DNA of 64,000 nucleotides, taken from positions 62,001 through 126,000 of the forward strand of contig JAQCCM010000002.1 in the NCBI GenBank assembly GCA_027621175.1, given 5' to 3'. This stretch comes from Bacteroidota bacterium (lineage in GTDB: Bacteria > Bacteroidota > Bacteroidia > Flavobacteriales > Flavobacteriaceae). A program made the translations under genes and the position numbers. Positions 9,561 to 18,150 of the stretch are shown here, in pieces. Positions within the stretch are counted from its first letter, which is position 1. Each line of letters begins with the position of its first letter. Below the pieces are notes generated by a model. That model was not told the origin of the DNA and searched no databases. It worked only from the letters and a program-made list of their open reading frames with translations.

Positions 9561-11363
9561 ATGGAAACAATAGAACGAAAACTAACAAGAGGAGGCGCGT
9601 TTATTTTACAAGAAACGCAAGCAGCAGATGTGTTTACTCCAGAAGAATTTAACGAAGAGCAGCGCATGATGCGTGAAGCCGTTCAGGAGTTTGTTGACCG
9701 AGATGTATGGCCAGCACGCGAGCGTTTCGAAAGCAAAGATTATGACTACACTTTTGAACTCATGCGCAAAATTGGCGAAATGGGCTTTTTGGGTGTTAGC
9801 GTTCCCGAAGCTTACGGCGGATTGGGAATGGGCTTTGTAGATACCATGCTGGTGTGCGAATATATGTCCGGTGCATCAGGTTCGTTGTCCACGGCATTTG
9901 GTGCGCATACTGGAATTGGCACCATGCCTATTGTGTTATATGGAAACGAAGAGCAAAAGAACAAATATGTCCCCAAACTAGCATCGGGAGAATGGATTGG
10001 CTGCTACTGCCTAACAGAACCTACCGCAGGTTCAGATGCCAACAGCGGAAAAACTAAAGCTGTACTTTCAGAAGACGGTTCACACTACCTTATTTCGGGT
10101 CAGAAAATATGGATTTCGAATGCTGGCTATGCCGATTTGATGATTGTTTTTGCTCGTATTGAAGACGACAAAAACATCACAGGATTTATAGTGCCTAATG
10201 ATCCAGAAAATGGCATTAGCATGGGTGAAGAAGAAAAGAAGCTTGGTATTCATGCCTCCTCTACGCGACAGGTCTTTTTTAGCGACACCAAAGTGCCTGT
10301 TGAAAACATGCTTTCAGAGCGGGGTAATGGGTTTAAAATTGCCATGAATGCCCTAAACGTTGGGCGTATCAAGTTGGCGGTTGCTACATTAGATGGGCAA
10401 CGACGTACCATAAACGAAGCTATTTCCTATGCCAATCAGCGTGTGCAGTTTAAAACGCCTATTGCTAAGTTTGGTGCTATCAAACAAAAATTAGCTAGCA
10501 TGGCCTCAAATTTATATGCAGGCGAATCGGCATGTTATCGTGCGGCAAAAGACATTGAAGACCGCATTGCTTTACGTGATGCTGCAGGAAATAGCCATCA
10601 GGAGGCGGAGCTTAAAGGCGTAGAAGAATACGTTATTGAGTGTTCTATTTTGAAAGTGGCGTGTTCGGAGCATATGCAAAGCACTGCCGATGAGGGCATT
10701 CAAATTTTTGGCGGTATGGGCTTTTCAGCAGATGCACCCATGGAAACCGCATGGCGCGATGCCCGAATTGCACGTATTTACGAGGGTACGAACGAAATCA
10801 ATCGCATGCTAAGCGTTGGTATGCTGATTAAAAAAGCCATGAAAGGACAGTTGGATTTGATTGGTCCTGCCACAGCAGTGGGAGAAGAATTACTGGGTAT
10901 ACCCGATTTTGCAATACCTGATTTTTCAGCTCCACTAAGCCAAGAAAAGCATGTACTCAAAAACTTAAAAAAAGTGTTTTTGATGATTGCCGGAGCTGGC
11001 GTACAGAAATACGGAACTGAATTGGAGGAGCACCAACAATTATTATTGGCGGTGGCTGATATCCTCATTGAAATTTATATGGCGGAATCTGCCGTTTTGC
11101 GTGCTGAAAAAAATGTAGGAGTTTACGGTGCTGAAGCGCAAGCCTACCAAGTGGCGATGAGTCAGTTGTATTTGTATCAGGCTACAGAAAAAATCACTGC
11201 AAAAGGACGTGAAGCAATTCTTGGATTTGCTGAAGGCGACGAGCAAAAAGCATTGCTAATGGGACTTAAACGTTATACAAAGTATTTTGAGTATCCCAAC
11301 GTCATTGGACTACGCAATAAAGTAGCCGATAAGCTGGCGGATGATAACAGTTATGATTTTTAA
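9561..11363 (+). CDS. fadE: Acyl-CoA dehydrogenase
   Basis: An FAD-dependent enzyme that introduces the trans-2 double bond into acyl-CoA, the first oxidative step of beta-oxidation. At 600 residues it is about 200 longer than short/medium-chain enzymes and matches the FadE type with a C-terminal extension. Signatures are CLTEPTAGSDANSG (about 152-165, flavin/substrate), GQKIWISNAGYADL, and YEGTNEINRM (about 407-416). It follows the thiolase by 8 bases. The electron acceptor (ETF and its dehydrogenase) is not encoded in this window. Confidence 0.94.
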   Translation: METIERKLTRGGAFILQETQAADVFTPEEFNEEQRMMREAVQEFVDRDVWPARERFESKDYDYTFELMRKIGEMGFLGVSVPEAYGGLGMGFVDTMLVCEYMSGASGSLSTAFGAHTGIGTMPIVLYGNEEQKNKYVPKLASGEWIGCYCLTEPTAGSDANSGKTKAVLSEDGSHYLISGQKIWISNAGYADLMIVFARIEDDKNITGFIVPNDPENGISMGEEEKKLGIHASSTRQVFFSDTKVPVENMLSERGNGFKIAMNALNVGRIKLAVATLDGQRRTINEAISYANQRVQFKTPIAKFGAIKQKLASMASNLYAGESACYRAAKDIEDRIALRDAAGNSHQEAELKGVEEYVIECSILKVACSEHMQSTADEGIQIFGGMGFSADAPMETAWRDARIARIYEGTNEINRMLSVGMLIKKAMKGQLDLIGPATAVGEELLGIPDFAIPDFSAPLSQEKHVLKNLKKVFLMIAGAGVQKYGTELEEHQQLLLAVADILIEIYMAESAVLRAEKNVGVYGAEAQAYQVAMSQLYLYQATEKITAKGREAILGFAEGDEQKALLMGLKRYTKYFEYPNVIGLRNKVADKLADDNSYDF

Positions 11364-11364
11364 A

Positions 11365-12693
11365 ATGTATCGCATTTGCCTCTTTCTCTTATCGATGAGT
11401 TTTGCCTTCGGGCAACAAGATTTGCGTTTGTACGATATTATAAACGCTGTGTCAGCAACGCGTATCATAAATGATGTAGAAACCCTTGCCAATTTTGGTA
11501 CAAGACACACCCTTAGCGACACGGTTTCACAAACAAGAGGCATCGGAGCAGCAAGAAGATGGATCAAAAAGTCGTTTAAGGAAATAAGTGCAGACTGCGG
11601 AAACTGCCTTGAAGTTTTTGAGCAAAAAAACTATTTTGATGCAGACGGAAGACGACTTACGCGAGGCGTTTGGATTAATAATATTGTGGCCATTCAACGA
11701 GGTGCCAAACATCCGAACCGTTATGTGATAATGAGTGGTGATATTGATTCGCGCGTGAGCGATCCCAATAACTTTAGTTCGAATTCACCGGGGGCAAATG
11801 ACAATGCCACAGGAATGGCAGGTGCCATTGAAGCGGCGCGAGTATTATCGAAATATAAATTTGAAAACAGCATTATTTATGTAGGTCTTTCTGGAGAAGA
11901 ACAAGGATTGTATGGCGGAAAAGGTCTAGCGCAATATGCGCTGGATAATAAGTGGGAAATTATTGGTGTACTCAACAACGATATGATTGGAAATATTGAA
12001 GGCGTTGACGGTGTGATTGATAACCGTAGTTTCCGTATTTTCTCTGAACCTATACCCCCCACAGAAACAGAACGCGAGCGCAAGCAACGCCGCTTTTACG
12101 GCGGAGAGGTAGATGGTATTTCTAGGCAATTGGCACGGTATGTTTATACTACTACTAAAACCTATATGCCGGAGATGAATCCCATGCTGATTTACCGCTT
12201 GGACCGCTTTGGCAGAGGAGGGCATCACCGCCCGTTTAACGACGTTGGGTTTGCTGGTATTCGCATCATGGAAGCACATGAAAACTACAACCGTCAGCAT
12301 CAAGATATTAGAACTGAGAACGGCATTGCGTATGGCGATGTGTTGTCTGGCGTAAACGCTGATTATGCCGCCAAACTAACCGCAGTAAATGCCATTGCAT
12401 TAGCCTCGTTAGCATGGGCACCTGCTGCACCCGAAGAGCTTGCTATTGGTGGGGTGGTTGCACCAGACACCCAATTGCAATGGAGCCCCTCTACTTCAGA
12501 AAACCTACGCGGATATAAGGTCTATTGGCGCGATACCACATCCCCTACGTGGGATAATAGCATATTTGTTGGCATGAACACCCAAGCCACCTTAAAGGGA
12601 ATTGTCATTGACAACTTCATGTTTGGAGTAGTTGCCGTTGGAACAAACGGCCATGAGAGCCCTGTGGTTTTTCCAACAAAGGTCATGCAATAG
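11365..12693 (+). CDS. Secreted M28-family zinc aminopeptidase
   Basis: A 442-residue exported metallopeptidase. From the ATG at 11365 it has a signal peptide (MYRICLFLLSMSFAFG, cleavage near Gln17). An upstream ATG at 11341 overlaps fadE and lacks this shape. The M28 fold shows SPGANDNATG (bridging Asp146), LSGEEQGLYG (Glu178/Glu179), NNDMIG (Asp206) and GGHHRPFND (metal His). The first metal ligand, usually His in a GHxDS motif, is Asp126 here (SGDIDSR). A fibronectin-III-like segment follows (about 355-440). The stop of fadE lies one base upstream, so it is the last gene of the beta-oxidation operon; its link to lipid metabolism is unclear. Confidence 0.85.
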   Translation: MYRICLFLLSMSFAFGQQDLRLYDIINAVSATRIINDVETLANFGTRHTLSDTVSQTRGIGAARRWIKKSFKEISADCGNCLEVFEQKNYFDADGRRLTRGVWINNIVAIQRGAKHPNRYVIMSGDIDSRVSDPNNFSSNSPGANDNATGMAGAIEAARVLSKYKFENSIIYVGLSGEEQGLYGGKGLAQYALDNKWEIIGVLNNDMIGNIEGVDGVIDNRSFRIFSEPIPPTETERERKQRRFYGGEVDGISRQLARYVYTTTKTYMPEMNPMLIYRLDRFGRGGHHRPFNDVGFAGIRIMEAHENYNRQHQDIRTENGIAYGDVLSGVNADYAAKLTAVNAIALASLAWAPAAPEELAIGGVVAPDTQLQWSPSTSENLRGYKVYWRDTTSPTWDNSIFVGMNTQATLKGIVIDNFMFGVVAVGTNGHESPVVFPTKVMQ

Positions 12694-12823
12694 TCTCTAT
12701 TTTTTGTTAATTTAGCATTGAACAATCCTTAAATCTGTTCTTCTAGTGAAACCTTCAATTTCGCTTTTTGCGCGGTTTCTTAAAGGAGATGATTATTTAT
12801 CCGCATAGAGTTATGCTTTATAT

Positions 12824-13537
12824 ATGGTGGAATTCGAACCCAATATTGACAACTATTTAGACAACCATTACATTCATAAAAGCAATTGGCTAAGGGCGGC
12901 GGTTTTAGGTGCAAATGATGGTATTTTGTCCACAGCAAGTATTGCCATTGGCGTTGCTGCAGCGAGTGACAATAGAGAAACCATTCTCCTGGCTACACTT
13001 GCGGGGCTTATAGCTGGTGCCTTGTCCATGGCAGCAGGAGAATATGTATCTGTGAGTTCACAAACAGATATTGAACAGGCAGATATCGAAAGAGAAAAGA
13101 AGGAACTTGCGGAAATACCAGAAGTAGAACTTAAGCTTTTGGCCGCAATTTATGAGAAAAGAGGTTTGAAGAAAAAAACAGCAATAACTGTTGCAAAGGA
13201 ACTTACTGAGCACGATGCTCTAGCAGCACACGTGAGAGATGAATTGGGATTGAATGAAATAAGCAAAGCGAAGCCTATTCAAGCTGCTATTTCAAGCTGT
13301 TTAGCCTTTATTGCTGGCGGTGTACTTCCTTTAGTTATAGTGCTGTTTCTACCCTTGCTACACATGGAATATTCCCTCTATGTTTCTGCTTTGTTTTTTT
13401 TAATTCTATTGGGAATCGTTGCTGCAAAAACGGGAGGCTCCAGCGTTTTTAAGGCAATCGTACGAATTAGTTTTTGGGGCACAATAGCAATGGGGCTAAC
13501 CGCATGGGTTGGCCATCTTTTTAAAATAACCATTTAA
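12824..13537 (+). CDS. VIT1/CCC1-family iron/manganese transporter
   Basis: A 237-residue integral membrane protein of the vacuolar iron transporter family, which moves Fe2+/Mn2+ across membranes. Helix 1 holds RAAVLGANDGILSTASIAIGV and helix 2 holds LIAGALSMAAGEYVSVSSQ, both family signatures. A charged cytoplasmic segment rich in Glu (residues about 86-145; EQADIEREKKELAEIPEVE) corresponds to the metal-binding loop, and three more helices follow. The start ATG at 12824 gives the normal N-terminus. An AAAGGAG at 12782 is too far away and precedes a different frame. The DUF2231-like gene follows by 11 bases, which suggests one transcript. Direction and metal are inferred from the family. Confidence 0.87.
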   Translation: MVEFEPNIDNYLDNHYIHKSNWLRAAVLGANDGILSTASIAIGVAAASDNRETILLATLAGLIAGALSMAAGEYVSVSSQTDIEQADIEREKKELAEIPEVELKLLAAIYEKRGLKKKTAITVAKELTEHDALAAHVRDELGLNEISKAKPIQAAISSCLAFIAGGVLPLVIVLFLPLLHMEYSLYVSALFFLILLGIVAAKTGGSSVFKAIVRISFWGTIAMGLTAWVGHLFKITI

Positions 13538-13548
13538 CAACTCTAGCC

Positions 13549-14067
13549 ATGAACGAAGCACACTTACACTTAGCCATTAATCATTTCCCTATTATCTTAC
13601 CCATTGTGGGCTTACTGCTCCTCATCGCAGGAGGGGTTTTAAAATCAAGCATACTAAAGCGGACTGCATACGTTATTTACATCTTAGCTACGCTATTTAC
13701 TATTGTTGCCTTTGCTAGTGGTGAAGCCGCTGAGGACTTCATAGAAAACCTTCCAGGGATAGAAGAAAAATATATGGAAATACACGAAGAAACAGCAGAA
13801 ACTTTTGCCCTAATCATGTATCTATTGGGTGGCGTTTCACTACTAGGTTTATGGACGTCCATAAAGCGCAAACCATTTGCAAAACCGATAGGATACCTTA
13901 CAATTCTTTTGACAATAATAGCCCTGCTCTATGCCAAACAAACGGCAACAACAGGGGGCGAAATCATGCATGCTGAAATAAGAAGTACTGCTGCTACAAC
14001 TGTACATGACATCTATAATGGTGAAGATTATAATGAACCCTCAGGCACACCTGCGTTTCATTCTTAA
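13549..14067 (+). CDS. DUF2231-like membrane protein
   Basis: A protein of 172 residues with four predicted membrane helices (about 13-30, 36-57, 80-97 and 105-124). The opening HLHLAINHFPIILPIVGLLL has the conserved histidines and HFP motif typical of DUF2231-type membrane proteins, which have been proposed to bind haem or metal. The C-terminal tail after about residue 130 is soluble (HAEIRSTAATTVHDIY). It sits 11 bases behind the VIT transporter, so the pair may work together in iron handling or redox sensing; that is inference. The function is unknown. Confidence 0.7.
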   Translation: MNEAHLHLAINHFPIILPIVGLLLLIAGGVLKSSILKRTAYVIYILATLFTIVAFASGEAAEDFIENLPGIEEKYMEIHEETAETFALIMYLLGGVSLLGLWTSIKRKPFAKPIGYLTILLTIIALLYAKQTATTGGEIMHAEIRSTAATTVHDIYNGEDYNEPSGTPAFHS

Positions 14068-14236
14068 AAACCTGTATATTTAGATATGTAAAAACCTACT
14101 TATGCCACACAAGACCTCTTTTTAATATACGTCACAACGAAGATTAGTCACACGTCACAGACCTGATAACAGAAGGCAGGTATGCGCCCGCACATCTACG
14201 CAATGCGTATATTTAAAATATTGCACACAACATCAC

Positions 14237-14314
14237 ATGAGAATGACATTAGAAAAATTATTAATGGCGTTTTATAAAGAAAATGGAATACCACCAATAG
14301 AGCTAGGGTCTTAA
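14237..14314 (+). pseudogene. Possible gene fragment or micro-ORF, 25 codons
   Basis: An ATG opens a 25-residue frame (MRMTLEKLLMAFYKENG..., ending PPIELGS) closed by TAA. The composition is protein-like, with an amphipathic start and a normal lysine/glutamate content. No Bacteroidetes promoter box lies just upstream. It could be a short peptide gene, the 5' remnant of a deleted gene, or chance. I do not recognise it. Confidence 0.2.
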
Positions 14315-14405
14315 TCATGTTTGTAAATGTAATAATCTCAAAACACAGTTTTTACCAAAAGCTAAAACAGATGTGATTTTTTTTTAAATAATATTCTTGT
14401 ACAGA

Positions 14406-14432
14406 AAAGACCAAGTATTTTGTTTGGTCTTT
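14406..14432 (+). terminator. Hairpin terminator
   Basis: The arms AAAGACCAA (14406-14414) and TTGGTCTTT (14424-14432) are perfectly complementary, have a 9-base loop and are followed by ATTTTTTT. It ends plus-strand transcription from the VIT/DUF2231 side before the GIY-YIG gene. A partial -7 match (TTAGTTTG) lies just downstream and may start that gene. Confidence 0.7.
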
Positions 14433-14478
14433 ATTTTTTTGTTAGTTTGGATTATCATCCTTAATGAAATAAAGATAA

Positions 14479-15321
14479 ATGAATAGGCCACAAACAATTC
14501 AGATTTTTCTCCCTGACGGCTCGCCAAGAAGTATAAAAATCGCTGAAATAACAAATCGTGTAGTAAAAGCTGTTCTGGTTCCTCGAAACAAGCTTGAATA
14601 TATCGCATCAAGGAGTGAACTAAAAAATGTAGGTATTTACTTCTTATTTGGAGAATCTGCTGAGAAAGCCAAACCAATGGTGTATATAGGAGAAGCAGAG
14701 GATTGTCTTGATAGGCTAAAACAGCACAACAGAACAAAAGAATTTTGGAATTATGCAGTGGCAATGGTTTCTAAAATAAATGCTTTTACAAAGTCACACG
14801 CAAAGTATCTTGAGCATGTTGCTATAGATCAAGCCAAGGTTTCTAACAGATTTGAAACGGAAAATCAAACTGCCCCAGGAAAACCATTTGTAACTGAATC
14901 CATGGAAGCGGATTTAATCGACAGTTTTGATACAATTAAAATTTTATTATCAACCCTTGGATTTCCAGTTTATGATACAGTAAATAAAGAACTGATCCCC
15001 TCTAAGGAATTACTCATTTTAAATGGACGAAATATTAGAGCTGAAGGAGATTTAATTGATGATGGGTTTGTCGTTTTTAAAGGTTCACAGGCAATAAAAG
15101 AAACTGTACCTTCTTGTCATGAATACTTAATAAATTTAAGATTAAAACTACTTAAGGATCAAATAATGATAGAAAAAGATGGAAACTATGAATTTACTCA
15201 AGATTACATTTTTAATTCTCCTAGTACGGTGGGTGGCGTTGTTTTAGGCAGATCTACAAATGGCTGGACAAAATGGAAAAATAGGTATGGAAAAAATCTT
15301 GATATTTTAAAACGAAATTAA
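14479..15321 (+). CDS. GIY-YIG nuclease-family protein with DUF4357 domain
   Basis: A protein of 280 residues. The N-terminal region has the GIY-YIG pattern GIYFLFG (about 52-58) and MVYIGEAEDCLDRLKQH (about 69-85), followed by FWNYAVAMV and a glutamate in YLEHVAI that fits the metal-binding position. The C-terminal third has the DUF4357 signature FNSPSTVGGVVLGRSTNGW (about 248-266). This architecture occurs in scattered bacteria, often beside restriction-modification or mobile genes, but none is seen here. It stands alone between a hairpin terminator and a convergent gene, which suggests an acquired single gene. Its natural DNA substrate is unknown. Confidence 0.82.
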   Translation: MNRPQTIQIFLPDGSPRSIKIAEITNRVVKAVLVPRNKLEYIASRSELKNVGIYFLFGESAEKAKPMVYIGEAEDCLDRLKQHNRTKEFWNYAVAMVSKINAFTKSHAKYLEHVAIDQAKVSNRFETENQTAPGKPFVTESMEADLIDSFDTIKILLSTLGFPVYDTVNKELIPSKELLILNGRNIRAEGDLIDDGFVVFKGSQAIKETVPSCHEYLINLRLKLLKDQIMIEKDGNYEFTQDYIFNSPSTVGGVVLGRSTNGWTKWKNRYGKNLDILKRN

Positions 15322-15353
15322 CCTAATTTATGGTACAATTTCATAGGTTTTTT
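15320..15353 (+). terminator. Weak hairpin at the convergent gene ends
   Basis: AACCTA (15320-15325, overlapping the TAA) pairs with TAGGTT (15344-15349) across an 18-base loop, and T residues follow. The stem is short, so termination is only possible, not certain. Confidence 0.3.
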
Positions 15354-15368
15354 GCTCAGGTAGTTTTA

Positions 15369-16346
15369 TTACAAAAACCCCTTTTCTTTCATCCAGTCGT
15401 CGTTATACATTTTACCCACATAACGGCTACCCGAATCGTGTAACAATACAACCACCACATCGTCTGGCCCGAAGTGCTTTTTGAGTTGCAGCACACCCTT
15501 AACGGCAGCACCACAAGAGTTCCCAGCAAAAATACCTTCTTCTCGCGCCAGCTTTCGGGTGTACACCGCAGCGTCTTTATCGGTTACTTTTTCAAAGGCA
15601 TCAATAAGCTTAAAGTCAACATTTTCAGGCAAAATATCCTCCCCTATCCCTTCCGTGATGTAAGGGTAAATTTCTTTCTCGTCAAAAATACCCGTTTCGT
15701 GGTATTTCTTAAATACAGAGCCATAGGTGTCAATCCCCCAAATTTTAATATCCGGGTTTTTCTCTTTTAGGTATTTGGCAACGCCCGAAATGGTACCGCC
15801 TGTTCCCACACCCACTACAAAATGTGTGATCTTCCCATCGGTTTGCTTCCAAATCTCGGGGCCTGTTTGTTCGTAGTGCGCCACGGCATTTGAAGGGTTA
15901 TCGTACTGATTTACATACCACGCATTGGGTGTTTCTTCGGCAATGCGCTTTGAGGTAGAATAGTACGACCGTGGATCGTCTGGTGCTACATTTGTTGGGC
16001 ACACAATAACCTCAGCGCCCACAGCACGCAGAATATCAAATTTTTCTTTGGATTGCTTATCGGTAGAAACGCATATCAACTTATAGCCTTTTACAATGGC
16101 TGCTAACGCCAATCCCATCCCAGTGTTTCCAGACGTTCCTTCCACAATGGTGCCTCCAGGTTTTAGACGTCCATCGGCTTCGGCGTCTTCCACCATTTTG
16201 AGTGCCATGCGGTCTTTTACAGAGTTACCGGGGTTAAAATATTCCACTTTAGCTAACACCAAAGCGTCTATTTCGGCCGTGATTTTATTAAGTTTGATTA
16301 GCGGTGTATTGCCAATCGTTTTAAGAATGTTATCTACATAATGCAT
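15369..16346 (-). CDS. PLP-dependent cysteine synthase / cystathionine beta-synthase-like enzyme
   Basis: A fold-type II PLP enzyme of 325 residues. The Schiff-base Lys44 sits in FNPGNSVKDRM, the substrate loop is EGTSGNTGMGLA (about 69-80), and the phosphate loop is GVGTGGTISG (about 176-185). These are shared by O-acetylserine sulfhydrylases (CysK) and cystathionine beta-synthases. It has no regulatory CBS domains and no haem region. The EEGIFAGNSCGAA segment near the C-terminus resembles CBS more than CysK, so both cysteine synthesis and reverse transsulfuration are possible. It is a single gene with its own promoter four bases before the ATG, and it converges with the GIY-YIG gene. Confidence 0.85.
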   Translation of the reverse strand: MHYVDNILKTIGNTPLIKLNKITAEIDALVLAKVEYFNPGNSVKDRMALKMVEDAEADGRLKPGGTIVEGTSGNTGMGLALAAIVKGYKLICVSTDKQSKEKFDILRAVGAEVIVCPTNVAPDDPRSYYSTSKRIAEETPNAWYVNQYDNPSNAVAHYEQTGPEIWKQTDGKITHFVVGVGTGGTISGVAKYLKEKNPDIKIWGIDTYGSVFKKYHETGIFDEKEIYPYITEGIGEDILPENVDFKLIDAFEKVTDKDAAVYTRKLAREEGIFAGNSCGAAVKGVLQLKKHFGPDDVVVVLLHDSGSRYVGKMYNDDWMKEKGFL

Positions 16347-16350
16347 AACA

Positions 16351-16358
16351 CAAAGGTA
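16351..16358 (-). promoter_or_regulatory. Bacteroidetes promoter for the PLP enzyme gene
   Basis: On the minus strand the -7 box is TACCTTTG, with a TTG -33 element at 16379-16381 (20-base spacer). Only four bases separate the -7 box from the ATG, so a leaderless mRNA is predicted. Confidence 0.75.
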
Positions 16359-16383
16359 AGTAATGCGCTTGCGTTAACCAATG

Positions 16384-17610
16384 CTACGGATTTATTTTAA
16401 GTGCTTGCGTTGGTGAAATACGGGCAATAATAAAGGAAGGCAATATCAGTAATACTAGACAAATCAAAAGCGTAAGCCCATTGAGCCAAAGCACTGTGGT
16501 AACATCCATATAAACAGGCACTTCTTTTACGTAATAGGTAGCGGGGTCTAAGGAAATAATACCTGTTTGTTTTTGAATATATAGCAATCCAAGACCAATA
16601 AGATTTCCCCAAAAGAGTCCTACGCCAATCAAATATGTCCCTTGAATAAGAAAAAGTTGCTGTAGCGAACGCACAGATGCGCCTATAACACGCGTAATGC
16701 CAATGAGTTGGGTTTGCTCCAAAATAAGCACCAACAAAGCGGTTATCATGTTCACTCCGCCAACAATAATCATGATGATGATAATCAAGGAGATATTGGT
16801 TCCAAACAAGCGAATCCAATTAAAAATTTCCGGAAATTGCTCCTCTACGTGTTGTACATCTACCAGCGCGTCTATACTGTCATAAAGCGCATTGGATTGG
16901 ATAGAAAGATCGGAGCTGTCATTTAAAAAAAGTTCAAAAGCACCCACTTGATTGTTGTCCCAGCCATACAATGAACGTATCACGTCCAAATGCCCAAGCA
17001 CATACGTATTGTCATAATCAGAAAAACCTGTGGTAAAAAGCCCTGCTACGCTGCAACTACGGCGTTTGGGCATTGCTGTTTCTTCCGAAGCAAAATATAG
17101 CGACACACGATCGCCAATTGTTAGAGCCAATTTTTTTGCTAAGTCTATGGAAATCCAAATATCTTGCGCTCCAAGCGCTGACACATACTCTGAATCGCCA
17201 AAAAAGGTGAAAAATTCAGGACTAAACGAATTGTCTATTCCCTTAAAAACAATACCGTCAAAAGCATTTTGGTTTAAGATGACACCAGGCACATAGGCAA
17301 CCGATTGAACAGCAGATACGTTGGCTTGTTGCTGCAAGGTGGTTTGAATGGTTTGCGCATCTTTAAGGGGGGTAAGCGTCTCTTGCCGTTGGCTATTTTC
17401 TAGCGTTGTCACACGAATATGCCCATTAAAAGCGGCTACTTTTTCCCCGATTTTCTGCTGTAATCCCACACCAGTACCGATAGCAATAAGCATGGTAATC
17501 AGCCCCAGTGCAATGGCAATAATGCCAATGGTAATGATAGGTCCCGAAACGCTGCTACGGTGCGAACGCTGACCAATAATTCTACGAGCAATAAACCAAG
17601 TAAAGCGCAC
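16384..17610 (-). CDS. FtsX/LolC-type ABC transporter permease
   Basis: A 408-residue inner-membrane permease with one N-terminal helix (about 23-47), a large periplasmic MacB-like domain (about 48-265) and three C-terminal helices. The family is that of LolC/LolE lipoprotein-sorting and FtsX proteins, and the start MRFTWFIARRIIGQRSHRSS is typical of the Bacteroidetes members. The start codon is GTG at 17610, which places this N-terminus correctly. No ATPase partner is adjacent. A near-consensus -7 box (TACATTTA, 17630-17637) lies 19 bases upstream. The transported substrate is inferred only from family; lipoprotein release is most likely. Confidence 0.85.
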   Translation of the reverse strand: MRFTWFIARRIIGQRSHRSSVSGPIITIGIIAIALGLITMLIAIGTGVGLQQKIGEKVAAFNGHIRVTTLENSQRQETLTPLKDAQTIQTTLQQQANVSAVQSVAYVPGVILNQNAFDGIVFKGIDNSFSPEFFTFFGDSEYVSALGAQDIWISIDLAKKLALTIGDRVSLYFASEETAMPKRRSCSVAGLFTTGFSDYDNTYVLGHLDVIRSLYGWDNNQVGAFELFLNDSSDLSIQSNALYDSIDALVDVQHVEEQFPEIFNWIRLFGTNISLIIIIMIIVGGVNMITALLVLILEQTQLIGITRVIGASVRSLQQLFLIQGTYLIGVGLFWGNLIGLGLLYIQKQTGIISLDPATYYVKEVPVYMDVTTVLWLNGLTLLICLVLLILPSFIIARISPTQALKINP

Positions 17611-17658
17611 TAAAGGGTTTTTTAAAGTCTAAATGTAAGGTATATTTTCAGTTTGGGC

Positions 17659-18150
17659 CTACAGCGGAAGTTCAGATTTTAATCGCTCTACCATATCATA
17701 AACGGCAGGGCAAACGGCTACATTTTTTGCGGTAATTCCTGTTATTTGATGAAACTTAGGCCTGTCGGTGTGTGGGAATTCTCTACAGGCTTTCGGGCGA
17801 TCTTCGTAAATAATACACTCATTATCTGCTCCCAAAAACGAACAGGGAACTTGCTGGAGTACCTTGTCGTTATCTTCATCTACACGTAAGTAAGTTGTTT
17901 CAAAATCAATAGGCTTCAAACCAAGTCGCTTACTGATACGCTTAATGTCGGAGGGCAAAAAGAGAGGTCCAGTGGTTTTGCAGCAATTGGCACAGTTTAG
18001 GCAGTCTATTTTTGCGAAGGTTTCATTGTGCAGTTTTGTCATCACTGCATCCAATTTTTTGGGCTTACGTGCCTTTAGCTTTTTCAAGTATTTGGCGTTT
18101 TCCTGTGCAACTTTTGCTGCTTGTTCGGGCAGTTTTTGCGGATCAATCAC
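17659..18150 (-). CDS. YkgJ-family cysteine-cluster protein
   Basis: A cytosolic protein of 163 residues with a cysteine cluster DCLNCANCCKTTGP (Cys50, 53, 56, 57) and later CSFLGADNECIIYEDRPKACREFP and VCPAVY, which probably ligate a metal or Fe-S centre (UPF0153/YkgJ family). The frame is open to 18195, but I place the start at the GTG at 18150: it shares one base with the queE stop (TAGTG) and gives MIDPQKLPEQAAKVAQEN, like family N-termini. The longer ATG start would overlap queE by 46 bases. It is the last gene of the ffh-folD-queE operon. Function unknown. Confidence 0.78.
   Translation of the reverse strand: MIDPQKLPEQAAKVAQENAKYLKKLKARKPKKLDAVMTKLHNETFAKIDCLNCANCCKTTGPLFLPSDIKRISKRLGLKPIDFETTYLRVDEDNDKVLQQVPCSFLGADNECIIYEDRPKACREFPHTDRPKFHQITGITAKNVAVCPAVYDMVERLKSELPL

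Larger units (their letters stand above)
14068..14478 (+). other. Gene-poor AT-rich stretch
   Basis: About 410 bases separate the DUF2231-like gene from the GIY-YIG gene. I see two near-copies of ACGTCACA (about 14131 and 14152), a possible 25-codon reading frame (14237-14314), and a hairpin terminator at 14406-14432. Nothing else is recognisable: no tRNA and no transposase piece. Confidence 0.6.

Noticed and set aside
12782-12791. Good Shine-Dalgarno AAAGGAG followed by ATG at 12789
   Set aside because: It opens a short frame that overlaps the VIT gene out of phase and has no family match. Shine-Dalgarno sites are rarely used in Bacteroidetes, so this is probably chance.
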